Assembly: GCF_030053135.1 (NCBI RefSeq)
Contig: NZ_CP125649.1
Coordinates: 62,001-126,000, forward strand
Direction of reading: 5' to 3'
Source: Rhizobium sp. BT04
Lineage (GTDB): Bacteria; Pseudomonadota; Alphaproteobacteria; Rhizobiales; Rhizobiaceae
DNA: 64,000 nt
This document shows, piece after piece, positions 18,804 to 28,044 of the stretch. Under the pieces are notes generated by a model. The model worked only from the letters and a program-made list of their open reading frames with translations. It searched no databases and was not told the DNA's origin. The position numbers and the translations under genes were made by a program. Each line of letters begins with the position of its first letter. The first letter of the stretch is position 1.

Positions 18804-19156
18804 TTAGCCTGCCTTCGAAGGCCGCTGCGTCCAGCGCGGGTTGCGCCAGTCGATCCCTTCCAGGAGATATCCCAACTGCGCCGCCGATACCGGCACAGCG
18901 GAGCCATTCTGGCTGACCGGCCAGATGAACTTTCCAGCTTCCAACCGCTTCAGGTAAAGCGACATGCCGATCCCGTCATGCCACAGGACCTTGATCAGAT
19001 TACCCTTGCGACCCCGAAAGCAGAAGACCTCACCGCCATCAGGGTCCCACGGTCAAGGCCTTGCTGGACCTTCAGCGCCAGGCTGTTCATGCCGCAACGC
19101 ATGTCCGTCACGCCACCCGCGATCCAGACCTTCACACCAGCGGGAAACGCGATCAT
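18804..19156 (-). pseudogene. IS66 TnpB, frameshifted
   Basis: The start MIAFPAGVKVWIAGGVTDMRCGMNSL is typical of Orf2. The frame breaks near 19050 after KVQQGLD and resumes in another frame as CFRGRKGNLIKVLWHDGIGMSLYLKRLE, ending RPSKAG. Its ATG overlaps the tnpA stop. Confidence 0.75.
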
Positions 19157-19581
19157 GACCCATCCACGACGGGCAACAGGCGGGCAAGAATGGTCGGATC
19201 AAGCGAGGCTGGGATCATCAGTCGTCGGCCGTTCGGCAGGCCGATCTCGATCAACTTATCGCCGTCCGCCTGGAGTGGAGCCATCATCTCGGAAGATGCT
19301 GCAGGCGGCGGCAAAATCGAAAGCGGCACGAAGCTCGTTGATGCGGAAACGCTCAGAAGCCCGCTTCGGCACTCCCGCCGCCAGGTCGTCAACAATGACC
19401 GCGACAATCCATAACGCCGTGCTGTCGCCGAACCCTGCCGGTATCCGTGCAGACTTTCTTCGACAATCCGCACCTTCTCTTCATCCGACCAATCTCGACG
19501 GCGACCAAGATCGTCGACGGACAGAACCTCAATGGGGGAAATGATTGTAGCGCATAACATAAGGCATGGACTTAAAGCCAA
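19153..19581 (-). CDS. IS66 TnpA (second element)
   Basis: The N-terminal helix-turn-helix (RRRDWSDEEKVRIVEESLHGYRQGSATARRYGLSRSLLTTWRRE) and the conserved tail IEIGLPNGRRLMIP fit IS66 Orf1. The true start may lie a little inside the longest frame. It appears intact. Confidence 0.75.
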   Translation of the reverse strand: MALSPCLMLCATIISPIEVLSVDDLGRRRDWSDEEKVRIVEESLHGYRQGSATARRYGLSRSLLTTWRRECRSGLLSVSASTSFVPLSILPPPAASSEMMAPLQADGDKLIEIGLPNGRRLMIPASLDPTILARLLPVVDGS

Positions 19582-19620
19582 TCAGCAAATCAAGACAGAC
19601 GGCCTTCGCCGGATGGATAC

Positions 19621-20075
19621 GATGAGGCCTTTCATCCATCTGTATGTTAAACGCGCTACCGATTTCAATCGACGCACAGTCGCTTGTTACAAACGAAATC
19701 AAAATGTCGCGCCTCAGCAGACGCGCGGACGTGCCCGACAAATTGGCACTGCGTATCGTGTGCAGCGTCAGTGATCAGCCTTCGCAAAAGCAACAGTGCC
19801 AGCCGCGGGCGAAACACGCTTCAGGACTATGAAGAGCCAGATCGCAGCGCTTATCTGCACGGCGACCTGGAACCTCTTGAGCACTACAGATGAAGCTCGA
19901 TTCAATTTTCCAGATCGGTCGAGTTCATGAGATAAGCTCTCAAAGAAGGCTTGTGTCAGCGAGGAGTCCTTCGACAGATCAATGATCTATACCCGCTGCG
20001 AACGTCTAATTTTGTTAGGCACTCCAAGCGATGCGGGAAAAAAGAGGCTGGCTCTGAGGAGCTTGTTGAAACTTC
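19621..20075. other. spacer before kup, no gene seen
   Basis: I found no convincing open frame or repeat in this stretch. AGGAGC at about 20058-20063 precedes the kup start codon and is the likely ribosome binding site. Confidence 0.45.
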
Positions 20076-21974
20076 ATGTCCGAAGAGAGCCATCCGCACG
20101 AAGGCCACATGACGCCAAGCAAACTGTTCTATCTCGCGCTCGGTTCCGTCGGTGTCGTCTACGGCGATATCGGCACGAGCCCGCTCTACGCTTTTCGCGA
20201 GGCGCTGAAGCCCGTGGCCCATGACGGCCTCACCCGCTTCGAGGTGATCAGCCTGATCTCGCTGATGATCTGGGCGCTGACGATCATCGTCACCATCAAA
20301 TATGTGCTGTTTCTGCTGCGCGCCGACAACGAGGGAGAGGGCGGCACGCTGTCGCTGCTTGCCCTGTTGATGAAAACCGCCAACGGCCATACCGCCATCC
20401 TGATGCTGCTCGGCCTGATGGGCGCCGCCCTCTTCCTCGGCGATGCGATGATCACGCCGGCGCTATCGGTGCTCTCGGCCGTCGAAGGCCTGAAGCTCGT
20501 CACGCCAAGCTTCTCGGAATATATCGTGCCGATCTCGGTGGTGATCCTGGCGCTGCTCTTCGTCGTGCAATCGCGCGGCACCGGCGCCGTCGCCAGGTTC
20601 TTCGGCCCGATCACCGCCGTCTGGTTCCTGGTCATGGCCGCCGCCGGCATTTCCCACATCTCCGATGACTATGGCATCCTCGCCGCCTTCAATCCCTATT
20701 ATGCCGTCAGCTTCCTGCTGCATGAGGGCTTTTACGGCGTCGTCGTGCTCGGCGCCGTCTTTCTGACGGTGACGGGCGCCGAGGCGCTTTACGCCGATCT
20801 CGGCCATTTCGGCCGCCGCCCGATCCAGTGGGCCTGGTTCCTGCTGGTCTTCCCGGCGCTGACGCTGAACTATCTCGGGCAGGGGGCTCTGGTTCTCGGC
20901 AAGCCGGAGACGATGTCGGATCCCTTCTATCTGATGTACCCGAAATGGGCGCTGCTGCCGGTCGTCATTCTGGCGACCGCCGCGACGATCATCGCCAGCC
21001 AGGCGGTCATCACCGGCGCCTTCTCGATGGTACGCCAGGGCATCAACCTCGGCTTCCTGCCGCGCATGGAAATCCTCTTCACCTCGGAAACCAATACCGG
21101 GCAAATCTTCGTGCCGTCGGTCAATGCCGTGCTGTTCATCGGTGTCATCTTCCTGGTCCTGAGCTTCAAGACCTCCGATGCGCTGGCGACCGCCTATGGT
21201 ATCTCCGTCACCGGCGCCATGGTCGTCACCTCGATCATGGCCTTCGAATTCGTTCGGGCCCGCTGGAACTGGTCGCTTCCGCTTGCGGTGGTCGCGCTTG
21301 CGCCGCTGGTCGTGCTCGAATTGATCTTCCTCGGCGCCAATCTTTTGAAGATCCACGACGGCGGCTATATCCCGATCCTGATCGCCACCGCCTTTACCGT
21401 CATCATGTGGACCTGGCGCCGCGGCACCGCGATCCTGATGGAAAAGACCCGCCACACCGATATTCCGCTCCCCTCCTTCGTCAGCGCGATCGAGCGTAAG
21501 AGCGACCATTCGCCGGCCCAGGTTCCGGGCACCGCGATCTTCCTGACCAGCGATCCGGAATCGGCGCCTGCCGCGCTTCTCCACAATCTTAAGCACAACC
21601 ATGTGCTTCATGATCGCAACGTCATCCTGACGATCCGCACGGCCAACAAGCCGCGCGTCCTGAACCAGGACCGCTTCAGGATCGAGCAGATTTCCGAGCG
21701 CTTCTTCCGCGTCGAACTGCTCTTCGGCTACATGGAAGCGCAGAACGTCTCGCAGGCCCTGGCAGTGTTACGCAAGGCCGGACTGAAGTTCGACATCATG
21801 TCGACCTCCTTCTATCTCGGCCGCCAGAAGGTAATACCGGACACCAATTCAGGCATGCCCTACTGGCAGGACCGGTTCTTCATCCTCCTCGCGAATGGGG
21901 CCTCTCTACCATCAGACTATTTCCACCTCCCCGCCAACCGGGTGGTTGAACTAGGATCGCAGATTATCGTTTAG
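20076..21974 (+). CDS. kup: Kup-family potassium uptake protein
   Basis: This 632-residue K+/H+ symporter in the inner membrane is predicted to import potassium. After a short polar N-terminus, the family signature appears: [26 protein letters not shown]. About twelve hydrophobic segments follow, up to about residue 450, then a soluble C-terminal domain ([33 protein letters not shown]) ending ELGSQIIV. Length and motifs are normal, with no frameshift. Codon use and GC are markedly higher than in the effector genes, like chromosomal rhizobial genes. It stands alone between IS debris with no operon partner. Rhizobia usually have other kup copies, so this one may be redundant. Confidence 0.93.
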   Translation: MSEESHPHEGHMTPSKLFYLALGSVGVVYGDIGTSPLYAFREALKPVAHDGLTRFEVISLISLMIWALTIIVTIKYVLFLLRADNEGEGGTLSLLALLMKTANGHTAILMLLGLMGAALFLGDAMITPALSVLSAVEGLKLVTPSFSEYIVPISVVILALLFVVQSRGTGAVARFFGPITAVWFLVMAAAGISHISDDYGILAAFNPYYAVSFLLHEGFYGVVVLGAVFLTVTGAEALYADLGHFGRRPIQWAWFLLVFPALTLNYLGQGALVLGKPETMSDPFYLMYPKWALLPVVILATAATIIASQAVITGAFSMVRQGINLGFLPRMEILFTSETNTGQIFVPSVNAVLFIGVIFLVLSFKTSDALATAYGISVTGAMVVTSIMAFEFVRARWNWSLPLAVVALAPLVVLELIFLGANLLKIHDGGYIPILIATAFTVIMWTWRRGTAILMEKTRHTDIPLPSFVSAIERKSDHSPAQVPGTAIFLTSDPESAPAALLHNLKHNHVLHDRNVILTIRTANKPRVLNQDRFRIEQISERFFRVELLFGYMEAQNVSQALAVLRKAGLKFDIMSTSFYLGRQKVIPDTNSGMPYWQDRFFILLANGASLPSDYFHLPANRVVELGSQIIV

Positions 21975-22200
21975 ATGCGGCCGAGACGGCGGCCAGAGAG
22001 TACCACCTCGGCGGTGTTTGACAAACAACGGGTTGTCCAAACTTCGAGCAGGTTGCGAACACAATATCTGCTTCAAATGCAGAGCGCGCCTCATGTATCC
22101 ATCCCGTTGGATTAGAGCCGAAACCGACCTTCTTCACAGCAAATCAATTAGCACATTCAAATTTCACGCGGGGTAAAAATTGCAAAAGGAGACGGAAGCA

Positions 22201-22380
22201 TGAGCCTGAACAGGAAAGCAGATACCGCAGACAGCCGCTCGGATCAGGAACCGGCCAGAGTCGACGACACTCGATCGTCAGGGTCCCCATCCGCTTCTGA
22301 GGTCGGGCCGTTCCGGTAAAAAGATCATTTTTTCAACAGTTGCTGTTGGACTTTACCTACGGATGTGACTTTTTTATCCG
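22201..22380 (+). pseudogene. truncated gene start, possibly a membrane-fusion protein
   Basis: AAAGGAG precedes an ATG at 22201. The first frame (MSLNRKADTADSRSDQEPAR...) stops at 22318 after 39 residues. The adjacent frame continues GKKIIFSTVAVGLYL, a hydrophobic segment. A polar N-terminus followed by one membrane helix is the usual beginning of HlyD-type adaptor proteins. I cannot confirm this, and no downstream part remains. It may instead be a genuine 39-residue protein. Confidence 0.3.
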
Positions 22381-22865
22381 CTACAGCGATATGGCCGCTG
22401 AACATTAAAGGGGCACGGATATACGATAGCGGCTTCAGCCGGGGGCGCGGCTTGCTCAAAGCGGCAAGCTAAGGTCTTCGGCGGCGATATGGCTGACAGT
22501 TTCGACGAACAGGGCGCACTCGGCCTGCATGACGTTTCGTTCAAGACGCTAACCGCCAAGACGTTCGCCGGCACGAGGACCGCGAGGGACCAGTCGGGAT
22601 TGCGGCGCAGCCGGGCGACGGCCCTGAGGATTTCCTGTTTGAGTGGGCGGAGGCTGCGGCCGCGATATCGCGAAACGGAAACGCCTGCGTAGGCGGCGGC
22701 CGTATATTCACCCGCGATGATGTCATTGGCGAACTGCGCGATTGCCGTGCCGGGGCTGCGATTGTTCTCGCCGGCAAAATCAAAGGGCGTGGGGTTGAAT
22801 GCGGCGATGAACTCATCGAACCGGCGCGGGTGTGCGTGACGCCGAACCTGATCACACCTCCGCAT
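22374..22865 (-). pseudogene. remnant of unknown gene, possibly helicase-related
   Basis: A minus-strand frame contains RFDEFIAAFNPTPFDFAGENNRSPGTAIAQFANDI and RLRRNPDWSLAVLVPANVLA, which read like natural protein. The latter faintly recalls superfamily I helicases. It loses coherence toward both ends. I do not assign a function. Confidence 0.3.
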
Positions 22866-23134
22866 CCGGCCGTTCGTCCACTGGCGAAAAGCCGGTATCT
22901 CGGATCGACATCTCGAAGCTGTTTCAGGGGCTTATAATGGCGACGTCGGAATGACCGGCTCAACCTGTGGTCGCATTCATGAGCACGCGGCCACAAGGTG
23001 CCCGTCTAGTTTACGATGCCTCGCTGACAGCAGAACAATCGGGCACGGCGTTTGTTTTCACAAGCCAAATCCATGACTTCGGTCACGCGAACGCGCTGCA
23101 GACAGTCGCATATCGGAGTTACGCGGTTCTCTCA
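22836..23134. repeat. long duplicated block, first copy (with effector 3' end)
   Basis: About 300 bases are nearly the same as 29450-29753. In the second copy the block carries the last codons of the 559-residue effector-like gene. In this copy the gene is cut off at 23135 by an IS5 end. The two differ at scattered bases and a few single-base indels. Confidence 0.8.
23058..23134 (-). pseudogene. orphan effector 3' end (secretion-signal codons)
   Basis: The complement reads EPRNSDMRLSAARSRDRS, then HGFGL and a stop at 23058-23060. This matches the tail of the gene at 29674-31353 with one substitution visible (Asp for Glu). Everything upstream has been replaced by an IS5 copy whose end GAGCCCGATT starts at 23135. 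A second copy of the effector gene therefore once stood here. Confidence 0.75.
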
Positions 23135-23540
23135 GAGCCCGATTCAAAAGTTCATTCGTATATCCAATATCTTGCCATGCGCCTTATGAGCATTCTGATT
23201 GAAGTGATTTGCGCCCATGCGGTTGCGCTTTCGATCGATTTCTCCCAATCCTTGGCGAGACGGCGGCAGCGTCCAAGCCAGGCGAAAGTCCTTTCCACCA
23301 CCCATCTCTTGGGCAGGACGACGAAGCCCTTGGCGTGATCCGAACGCTTGACGATTTCGATCGTCCAGTCACCATGGCCGCTCATTGCTCGCCTCAACTT
23401 GGCTCCGGCGTAGCCACCATCGGCGAAGATGTGGCGCAGCCACGGAAAACGGCGGCGGATCGCCTTGAGGACATGGGGTGCGCCGTCGCGATCCTGTATG
23501 TCGGCAGCATGGATGAACACGAAGATCAGAAATCCAAGCG
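23135..23540 (-). pseudogene. IS5 transposase, C-terminal part, in a chimera
   Basis: The frame has the residues from [19 protein letters not shown] to the end (RYWIYE), nearly the same as the intact IS5 at 5674-6603. At 23540 it fuses in frame to an IS256 N-terminus ([11 protein letters not shown]). The missing N-terminal half lies at 24057-24392 in the opposite orientation. Confidence 0.85.
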
Positions 23541-24043
23541 AACGGGTCGAGATTCCCTGGATATACGCTTCCTGGATAACGGCCGTCAGAGCCTTTTCCG
23601 CCATGCGGCGCGGTTCAAGGAAGCTCGGAAAGTAGCTGCCTTTGCGCAGCTTCGGGATGCGAAGCTCGACCGTTCCAGCTCGCGTTTCCCACTCGCGGTC
23701 ACGGTGGCCATTGCGTTGTGCTAGCCGCATGGGGTTCTTCTCGCCGAACTCTGCACCCGTAGCCGAGCCTACTTCCAGCTCCATCAGCCGCTCGGCAGCA
23801 AAGCCGATCATCTCACGCAACAAATCTGCATCCGCGCTCTTCTCAACAAGTGAGCGCACGTTCATCATGTCATTGGTCATCGGTGGTCTTTCCGTCAGGT
23901 TGGTCTTGAACAACCCGACCCTAGCGGAAAACACCCATGGCCTCCCGCAAAGCCGATCACCCGCTACAGCGCAACGAGAAGCGCGCGGGCACTCGGCTTT
24001 GCTACCTCCCGCCACCTACACCATCTGCTGGGACACGATCATC
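23541..24043 (-). pseudogene. IS256-family transposase, N-terminal part
   Basis: Starting at [24 protein letters not shown] (23880), the frame runs through [23 protein letters not shown] to QGISTRS and then joins IS5 sequence. The outer end GGGACACGATC at about 24030-24040 is the element's terminal repeat. The break point matches the place where the C-terminal piece at 6608-7565 begins (RSVDDL). Confidence 0.8.
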
Positions 24044-24056
24044 AAATGGGGTTTCG

Positions 24057-24392
24057 ATGAGCTGGACTGCTATCGCTCGCCGTGAGCATAACCGAGACGT
24101 GCTTCGTTTTCCAAGTGATTTGAAGGACCGGGAATGGGCGTTGATCAAACCGCTGATCCCGCCAGCGCGTCGTGGCGGGCGGCGTCGGGCGACGAATATG
24201 CGCTCGGTCGCGGAGGCGATCCTCTATATCGCCTCGAGCGGCTGCCAATGGCGCATACTGCCGGGCGATTTTCCGCCGGTTTCGATAGTGCGCGGCTATT
24301 TTTATGCTTGGCGCGCGATCGGACTGTGGCAGCGCATCAACCAGCTTCTGGTGATGGCGGCGCGGGAAATCGAGGGACGGGAGGCGCAACCG
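24057..24392 (+). pseudogene. IS5 transposase, N-terminal part
   Basis: MSWTAIARREHNRDVLRFPS through AREIEGREAQP equals the beginning of the IS5 transposase at 5750. The frame then runs into a VirF-like pseudogene at about 24393. Together with 23135-23540 it is one IS5 copy whose halves have been inverted relative to each other. Confidence 0.85.
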
Positions 24393-24719
24393 AGTGGACA
24401 CCGGTGCCTGGGCCGAGGTATTCCGGCAAACCATCATCGGGTATGAGCGCCCCATGCACGGCCCGGGTGGAATTGCCCAACCGTTTTACCCGCTCGTGAA
24501 ATGACCCGACCGGGCTTGCCTGAACCGCATCCTTAACCCCGTGACTTACAAGCATGATGTTCGCGAGATTTTTGCCGTTTCCACCGGATTGTCGGAAGGC
24601 ATGTGCTTCGCAATTTCGGTGAATAATTCAGGAGGGAAATAAGTCTGCTGTTCGACACGGCTCCCGGCACTTGGAGAGCTTTGAACCTCGGTGGCCTGCT
24701 GTTGCTTTTCTCTATCCAT
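24393..24719 (-). pseudogene. VirF-like F-box effector, truncated and frameshifted
   Basis: GGAGG precedes the ATG at 24717-24719. The frame reads MDREKQQQATEVQSS, then FPPELFTEIAKHMPSDNPVETA, a typical F-box start. One A appears lost from an A-run at about 24571-24576; the next frame continues LANIMLVSHGVKDAVQASPVGSF and RVKRLGNSTRAVHGALIPDDGLP, parallel to the neighbouring intact gene. It ends at an IS5 breakpoint, so only about the first third remains. Confidence 0.7.
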
Positions 24720-24866
24720 CAATCAGCCTCCGATATGCATTGGATGTTCACAAGCTATCATCTCGACCCGGTAGGCTAAATCGAACTTTGACTACATTTG
24801 AAATTACATGTTGTCTGCTGCCTCTCGGCACCGGAGCAAACTTCCGGCGTCAGCTCATCAGCGACG

Positions 24867-25772
24867 CTATCTTCCCTCGTCGTATTGCCGCCTCGGTCTG
24901 GTGGCACTCATCAGTTCCGCGCGCGACATTTCGCCGGCTTCCGTGGTTGCATTGGCAATCGACTCTATTTTCTCCATACGCTGCTTGCTCGATAGAGCGA
25001 CGTTGCCCAAGCAGGACACGGTTTCTCGCTGAATGATTTCAATATTTTCATCCACTGAACGATCGGACCTGAATACGGTGGGAGCCGGCTGGGTTTCTAG
25101 AAAGCGCGCGACCTCCTCTGCGGTCGCATAGGCAGCCGCCAACTCGGGATTGCTGTTTCTCGCGTTTAAGACGCGTGTTCGCAACTCTGAACTCAGCGTG
25201 CCATGGTTAGTAGCGAGTATTCGGGCGGCATAGTTTCGGACGCTCCCCTGGGCACCTTCGCGCTCGAAATGGAAAATAGCTCTGTCGATGAGCCGATCCC
25301 TATCTTCCGGAGCGAGGACTTGTAAATGCTTCGTGATAGCACTGATTGCTGCGAGCTGCTTGCCGGCATTTGGCAGATCGAGGATTCGATCCACCAAGGC
25401 AGTTTTCCTGGTCCTGGTTTGAAACGGAAGAGTTGGCGCAATGGCAAAAGCTCGCAAAGTGGCTGTCGCAGCCCCTTGTCTAAGGTCGGGATTAGCTGAG
25501 AACCCTTCGGAGGGTATTGCCGCCTCGAACAGGGCTTTACTTGTGTTGCCTAGCCGATTTATCCGCGTGTGAAACGTTCCAGCCTCAGACTTTTCGACTG
25601 CATCTTTTGCCGAATGCCCGGCCAATTTAAGCCGAGTCATATTATTGGCAGATTCCACGAAGTCTTCGGTAATTAGACGTTTTGCCACTTCGCCGAAGAT
25701 CGCCTCCGGCAATCGAACCGGCCTGCCGGTCCCGATTCCAGCAATGCGGCGCGTCGATTCTTCGCTATGCAT
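24867..25772 (-). CDS. VirF-like F-box protein, type IV secretion effector
   Basis: This protein of about 301 residues is clearly akin to Agrobacterium VirF, which is carried into plant cells by the VirB/D4 system and recruits target proteins to an SCF ubiquitin ligase. The F-box lies near the N-terminus (RLPEAIFGEVAKRLITEDFVESANNM), followed by KDAVEKSEAGTFHTRINRLG. The tail, RAELMSATRPRRQYDEGR, matches the end of VirF as I remember it (RAELMSADRPRS...). The middle (about residues 90-250) is helical and longer than in VirF. The ATG at 25772 is chosen; a TTG at 25805 would add 11 residues. No disabling mutation is visible. A related broken copy is directly downstream. Confidence 0.75.
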   Translation of the reverse strand: MHSEESTRRIAGIGTGRPVRLPEAIFGEVAKRLITEDFVESANNMTRLKLAGHSAKDAVEKSEAGTFHTRINRLGNTSKALFEAAIPSEGFSANPDLRQGAATATLRAFAIAPTLPFQTRTRKTALVDRILDLPNAGKQLAAISAITKHLQVLAPEDRDRLIDRAIFHFEREGAQGSVRNYAARILATNHGTLSSELRTRVLNARNSNPELAAAYATAEEVARFLETQPAPTVFRSDRSVDENIEIIQRETVSCLGNVALSSKQRMEKIESIANATTEAGEMSRAELMSATRPRRQYDEGR

Positions 25773-25984
25773 ATCTCTGGTATCCTGTGCCTGTTTAATG
25801 GACAAAGTACCGTATCACGAGCCGGAATCGAGGTCTGAAATATCTCGTTTAATCTGCAAGAATACGACGCCTTCCGGCACTTCCTTGCTGTAAAAGGCTA
25901 AATCCCCGCGCCGCCGCTCGGCTAAAGCGACATAGAAGGAGCTACGACAGTCGCCTCCCATCTCAAACCATTTGAAAGATCGGG

Positions 25985-26386
25985 CAGGCCTTTTACGCGC
26001 CGGCCGCCGACATCATCCAGATGCCGCCGTTTGAGAGCTTCAAGAATGCGGCAAGTTACTATGCGATCTTGAGTCACGAGGTCACACATTTCACGGCGCC
26101 GGCGCATCGCCTCGGCCGCGACCTCAGCCGCTATGCCAAGGACAAATCCGAGCGGGCGCGAGAGGAACTGATCGCCGAACTCGGCAGCTGCTTTCTGTGC
26201 GCCGACCTCGGCATTGTTCCCGAGCTCGAACCCCGGCCCGATCACGCCTCGTACCTCGACTCCTGGCTCAAGGTCCTGAGCGACGACAGACGGGCTATTT
26301 TCCAGGCGGCGGCACATGCGCAGCGGGCCGTAAGTTTCCTGCACTCCCTGCAGCCCGAAACCGCTGGCGAGCGGCTCGCTGCCTGA
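25985..26386 (+). pseudogene. ArdC-type antirestriction protein, N-terminally truncated
   Basis: The frame reads FYAPAADIIQMPPFESFKNAASYYAILSHEVTHFT and continues through AREELIAELGSCFLCADLGI. This is the C-terminal zincin-like metallopeptidase domain of ArdC, with the HEVTH zinc motif at about 26072-26086 and the downstream glutamate. The N-terminal ssDNA-binding domain is missing; sequence before 25985 does not continue it. The first internal ATG is at 26021. ArdC protects plasmids entering a new host from restriction; this piece probably does not. The rest of its usual plasmid block continues downstream and at 55804-63662. Confidence 0.8.
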
Positions 26387-26392
26387 GGGCCA

Positions 26393-26569
26393 TCAGTGTC
26401 GGTCGTTGGTCTCGCCAGCGGCCGGCACCTGTTCAGGCTTGGACGCGGAGAGCGTGTCAGGATCAGCCGTGAGGTCCAGTTTGCCCCAGATCCAGGTTTT
26501 CCGGTCGATCGGTTTGAGCTTCCGGGACGGCCTGATTTCGACGGTAAACGGCTTTGGCTGCGGACGCAT
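26393..26569 (-). CDS. small conserved plasmid protein, unknown function
   Basis: This is a 58-residue frame (MRPQPKPFTVEIRPSRKLKPIDRKTWIWGKLDL...), basic at the N-terminus and acidic at the end. I recall similar short proteins beside DUF736 genes on rhizobial plasmids, but cannot name a domain. It converges on the ArdC remnant with seven bases between the stops. Confidence 0.5.
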   Translation of the reverse strand: MRPQPKPFTVEIRPSRKLKPIDRKTWIWGKLDLTADPDTLSASKPEQVPAAGETNDRH

Positions 26570-27049
26570 AGATCCTCCAGGCGAGGATTCGCGAGCACGA
26601 CAATAGCGCGAAGAACGGGCAACGCAGCGCCCTTGTTCGGCTGTTTCCGGACGTTTGATTTTGACATGTGGCAAGGCGGCAGGCCCGCGGTCGCAAGGGT
26701 CCGGCAGGCAGTCGGGGCGCGGCTGCCATCGTCATATTCCTTCCGCCACTGAGCCAGGCCACGTCCTTCGCGGGCTCGATGAGGCATGTCTGATCGAAAA
26801 ACCGGCTTCGCCTCGATCGTCTTCCCGCAACGGCCTTCCAAAACCTTCTTCCCCTGAGCGCGGTGCGCCCATTCCTCGCGGAACAACAAAGTTTCTCCTG
26901 GCCGCCCTCCATTTCATTGCGGCCCTACGAGCCACCCCATTGCGCGGGCGCAACGGGGACCCCGGGGGTGCGGTCCGATCGTCCCCGATCTTTGCGACAG
27001 CCATCGAGGCCGCGATGGGCGCGGCCCGAAACAACAAAGGAATACGACA

Positions 27050-27358
27050 ATGGCAACCATCGGCACCTTCACCACCTCCGAAACCGGCTTCAATGGCTCG
27101 ATCCGCACGCTCGCCCTCAACGTCAAGGCCCGCATCGCCCGCGTCGAAAACCCCTCCGACAAGGGCCCGCACTTCCGCATCTACGCCGGCAACGTCGAGC
27201 TGGGTGCGGCCTGGCAGAAGCGCTCCGAGCAGGACCGCGACTACCTCTCGGTCAAGCTCGACGATCCGAGCTTCCCCGCTCCGATCTACGCGACGCTCAC
27301 CGAGGTCGAGGGCGAGGACGGCTACCAGCTGATCTGGTCCCGCCCCAACCGCGACTGA
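27050..27358 (+). CDS. DUF736 family protein
   Basis: This 102-residue protein ([55 protein letters not shown]...) is a clear DUF736 member, full length. The family is common on rhizobial plasmids and integrative elements; its role is unknown. AAAGGAA precedes the ATG. A long GC-rich leader lies upstream (26940-27049), and two hairpins follow the stop. Confidence 0.9.
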   Translation: MATIGTFTTSETGFNGSIRTLALNVKARIARVENPSDKGPHFRIYAGNVELGAAWQKRSEQDRDYLSVKLDDPSFPAPIYATLTEVEGEDGYQLIWSRPNRD

Positions 27359-27368
27359 GATCAGGATA

Positions 27369-27391
27369 GGCCCCGCCGCCGAGGCGGGGCC
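27369..27391 (+). terminator. GC hairpin after DUF736
   Basis: A perfect 9-bp stem, GGCCCCGCC with GGCGGGGCC, and a 5-base loop lie 10 bases after the stop. No T-run follows, so it is more likely an mRNA-stabilising hairpin or part of a double terminator. Confidence 0.6.
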
Positions 27392-27407
27392 AACCGGCGT
27401 CAAAGAT

Positions 27408-27445
27408 AAGCCGGCGGCAGGCATCGAGCGTTCCGCCGGCTTTTT
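27408..27445 (+). terminator. Rho-independent terminator after DUF736
   Basis: The stem AAGCCGGCGG pairs with CCGCCGGCTT, followed by a T-run ending at 27445. The loop is 15 bases. It sits 50 bases after the DUF736 stop. Confidence 0.75.
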
Positions 27446-27514
27446 CGGTGCGATACGGAACCGGAATTTGTCTGCTCAGATGACGCTATCGTGCCGGGAA
27501 GAAATGCCGGCCTC

Positions 27515-27680
27515 GAGGACGAGCGGTTGCCCCCAATTTTGCCTCCGCTCCGGTTCCCTCCACTCCAACAAAATCGGCTCTCCCACTCGCCGGCTCCGCC
27601 GGTCGCTTCCGCGCTCCTTGACCCTGCCATCTCTTCCCGCCCCGCCGTCTCGTCTTTCACGAACTCAAGGAGATGAGACG
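27515..27680 (+). promoter_or_regulatory. leader of 27681 ORF, first copy of a repeated leader
   Basis: This leader shares ordered blocks with 28045-28173: CCCCCAATTTT, then TTCCC, AAAATCGG, and TCCTTGACCC before an AGGAGAT ribosome site. The spacing is similar but not equal. It could be a shared control region for small plasmid genes. Confidence 0.4.
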
Positions 27681-27845
27681 ATGACCATCGAACAGCACAT
27701 CGAGGAGCTGCGCGCCGAGTTGAGGAACGCCTGCGACGCCGTCGAGCGGCGCCAGGTCGAAGCGGAGCTTCAACTCGCCCAGGCCGATCTGGCCGCGGCG
27801 CTTGCCGAACAGGACGGCATCATCGACGCCGAGCCGCCTTTCTGA
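27681..27845 (+). CDS. small coiled-coil protein, unknown function
   Basis: This 54-residue frame (MTIEQHIEELRAELRNACD...) follows a strong AAGGAGAT site. It is almost wholly helical with heptad-like leucines and alanines (LQLAQADLAAALAEQ) and very acidic. I recognise no family beyond similar short ORFs on rhizobial plasmids. Confidence 0.55.
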   Translation: MTIEQHIEELRAELRNACDAVERRQVEAELQLAQADLAAALAEQDGIIDAEPPF

Positions 27846-28044
27846 GGCGGCTCTCATTCTGCTGGAATATGAGCCTGTCGGCCGGATCGACCGGCCTCCC
27901 GGTTGTCAGGGATTTCACCCCTCAACGCTCCCCTCCGGCTCACACCGGATACGGTCGCGTCCCCTCCGGGTCCGCGGGTCTCTTCTCTCTCTGACGTCCC
28001 AGTTTACTCCAGCAAATCCGGCGTCAAGGACGGCGCGGTCTCCC

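Larger units (their letters stand above)
16783..19620 (-). mobile_element. second IS66-family element, defective
   Basis: The ends are GTAACCATCCGGCCAAGGCCG (from 16783) and the complement of GTATCCATCCGGCGAAGGCCG (ending about 19620). It has the same four-gene order as the element at 10019-12815 but only moderate sequence similarity to it. tnpB and the passenger ORF are frameshifted, so it is probably immobile unless helped. An end fragment of the same type lies at 37452-37570. Confidence 0.8.

Noticed and set aside
20463..21611. 382-codon minus-strand frame rich in Asp, Arg and His
   Set aside because: Complement of kup codons; composition is that of an antisense shadow.
23152..24015. 287-residue in-frame protein as a new transposase fusion
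   Set aside because: It is a chance in-frame junction of IS256 and IS5 pieces; neither catalytic core is complete.
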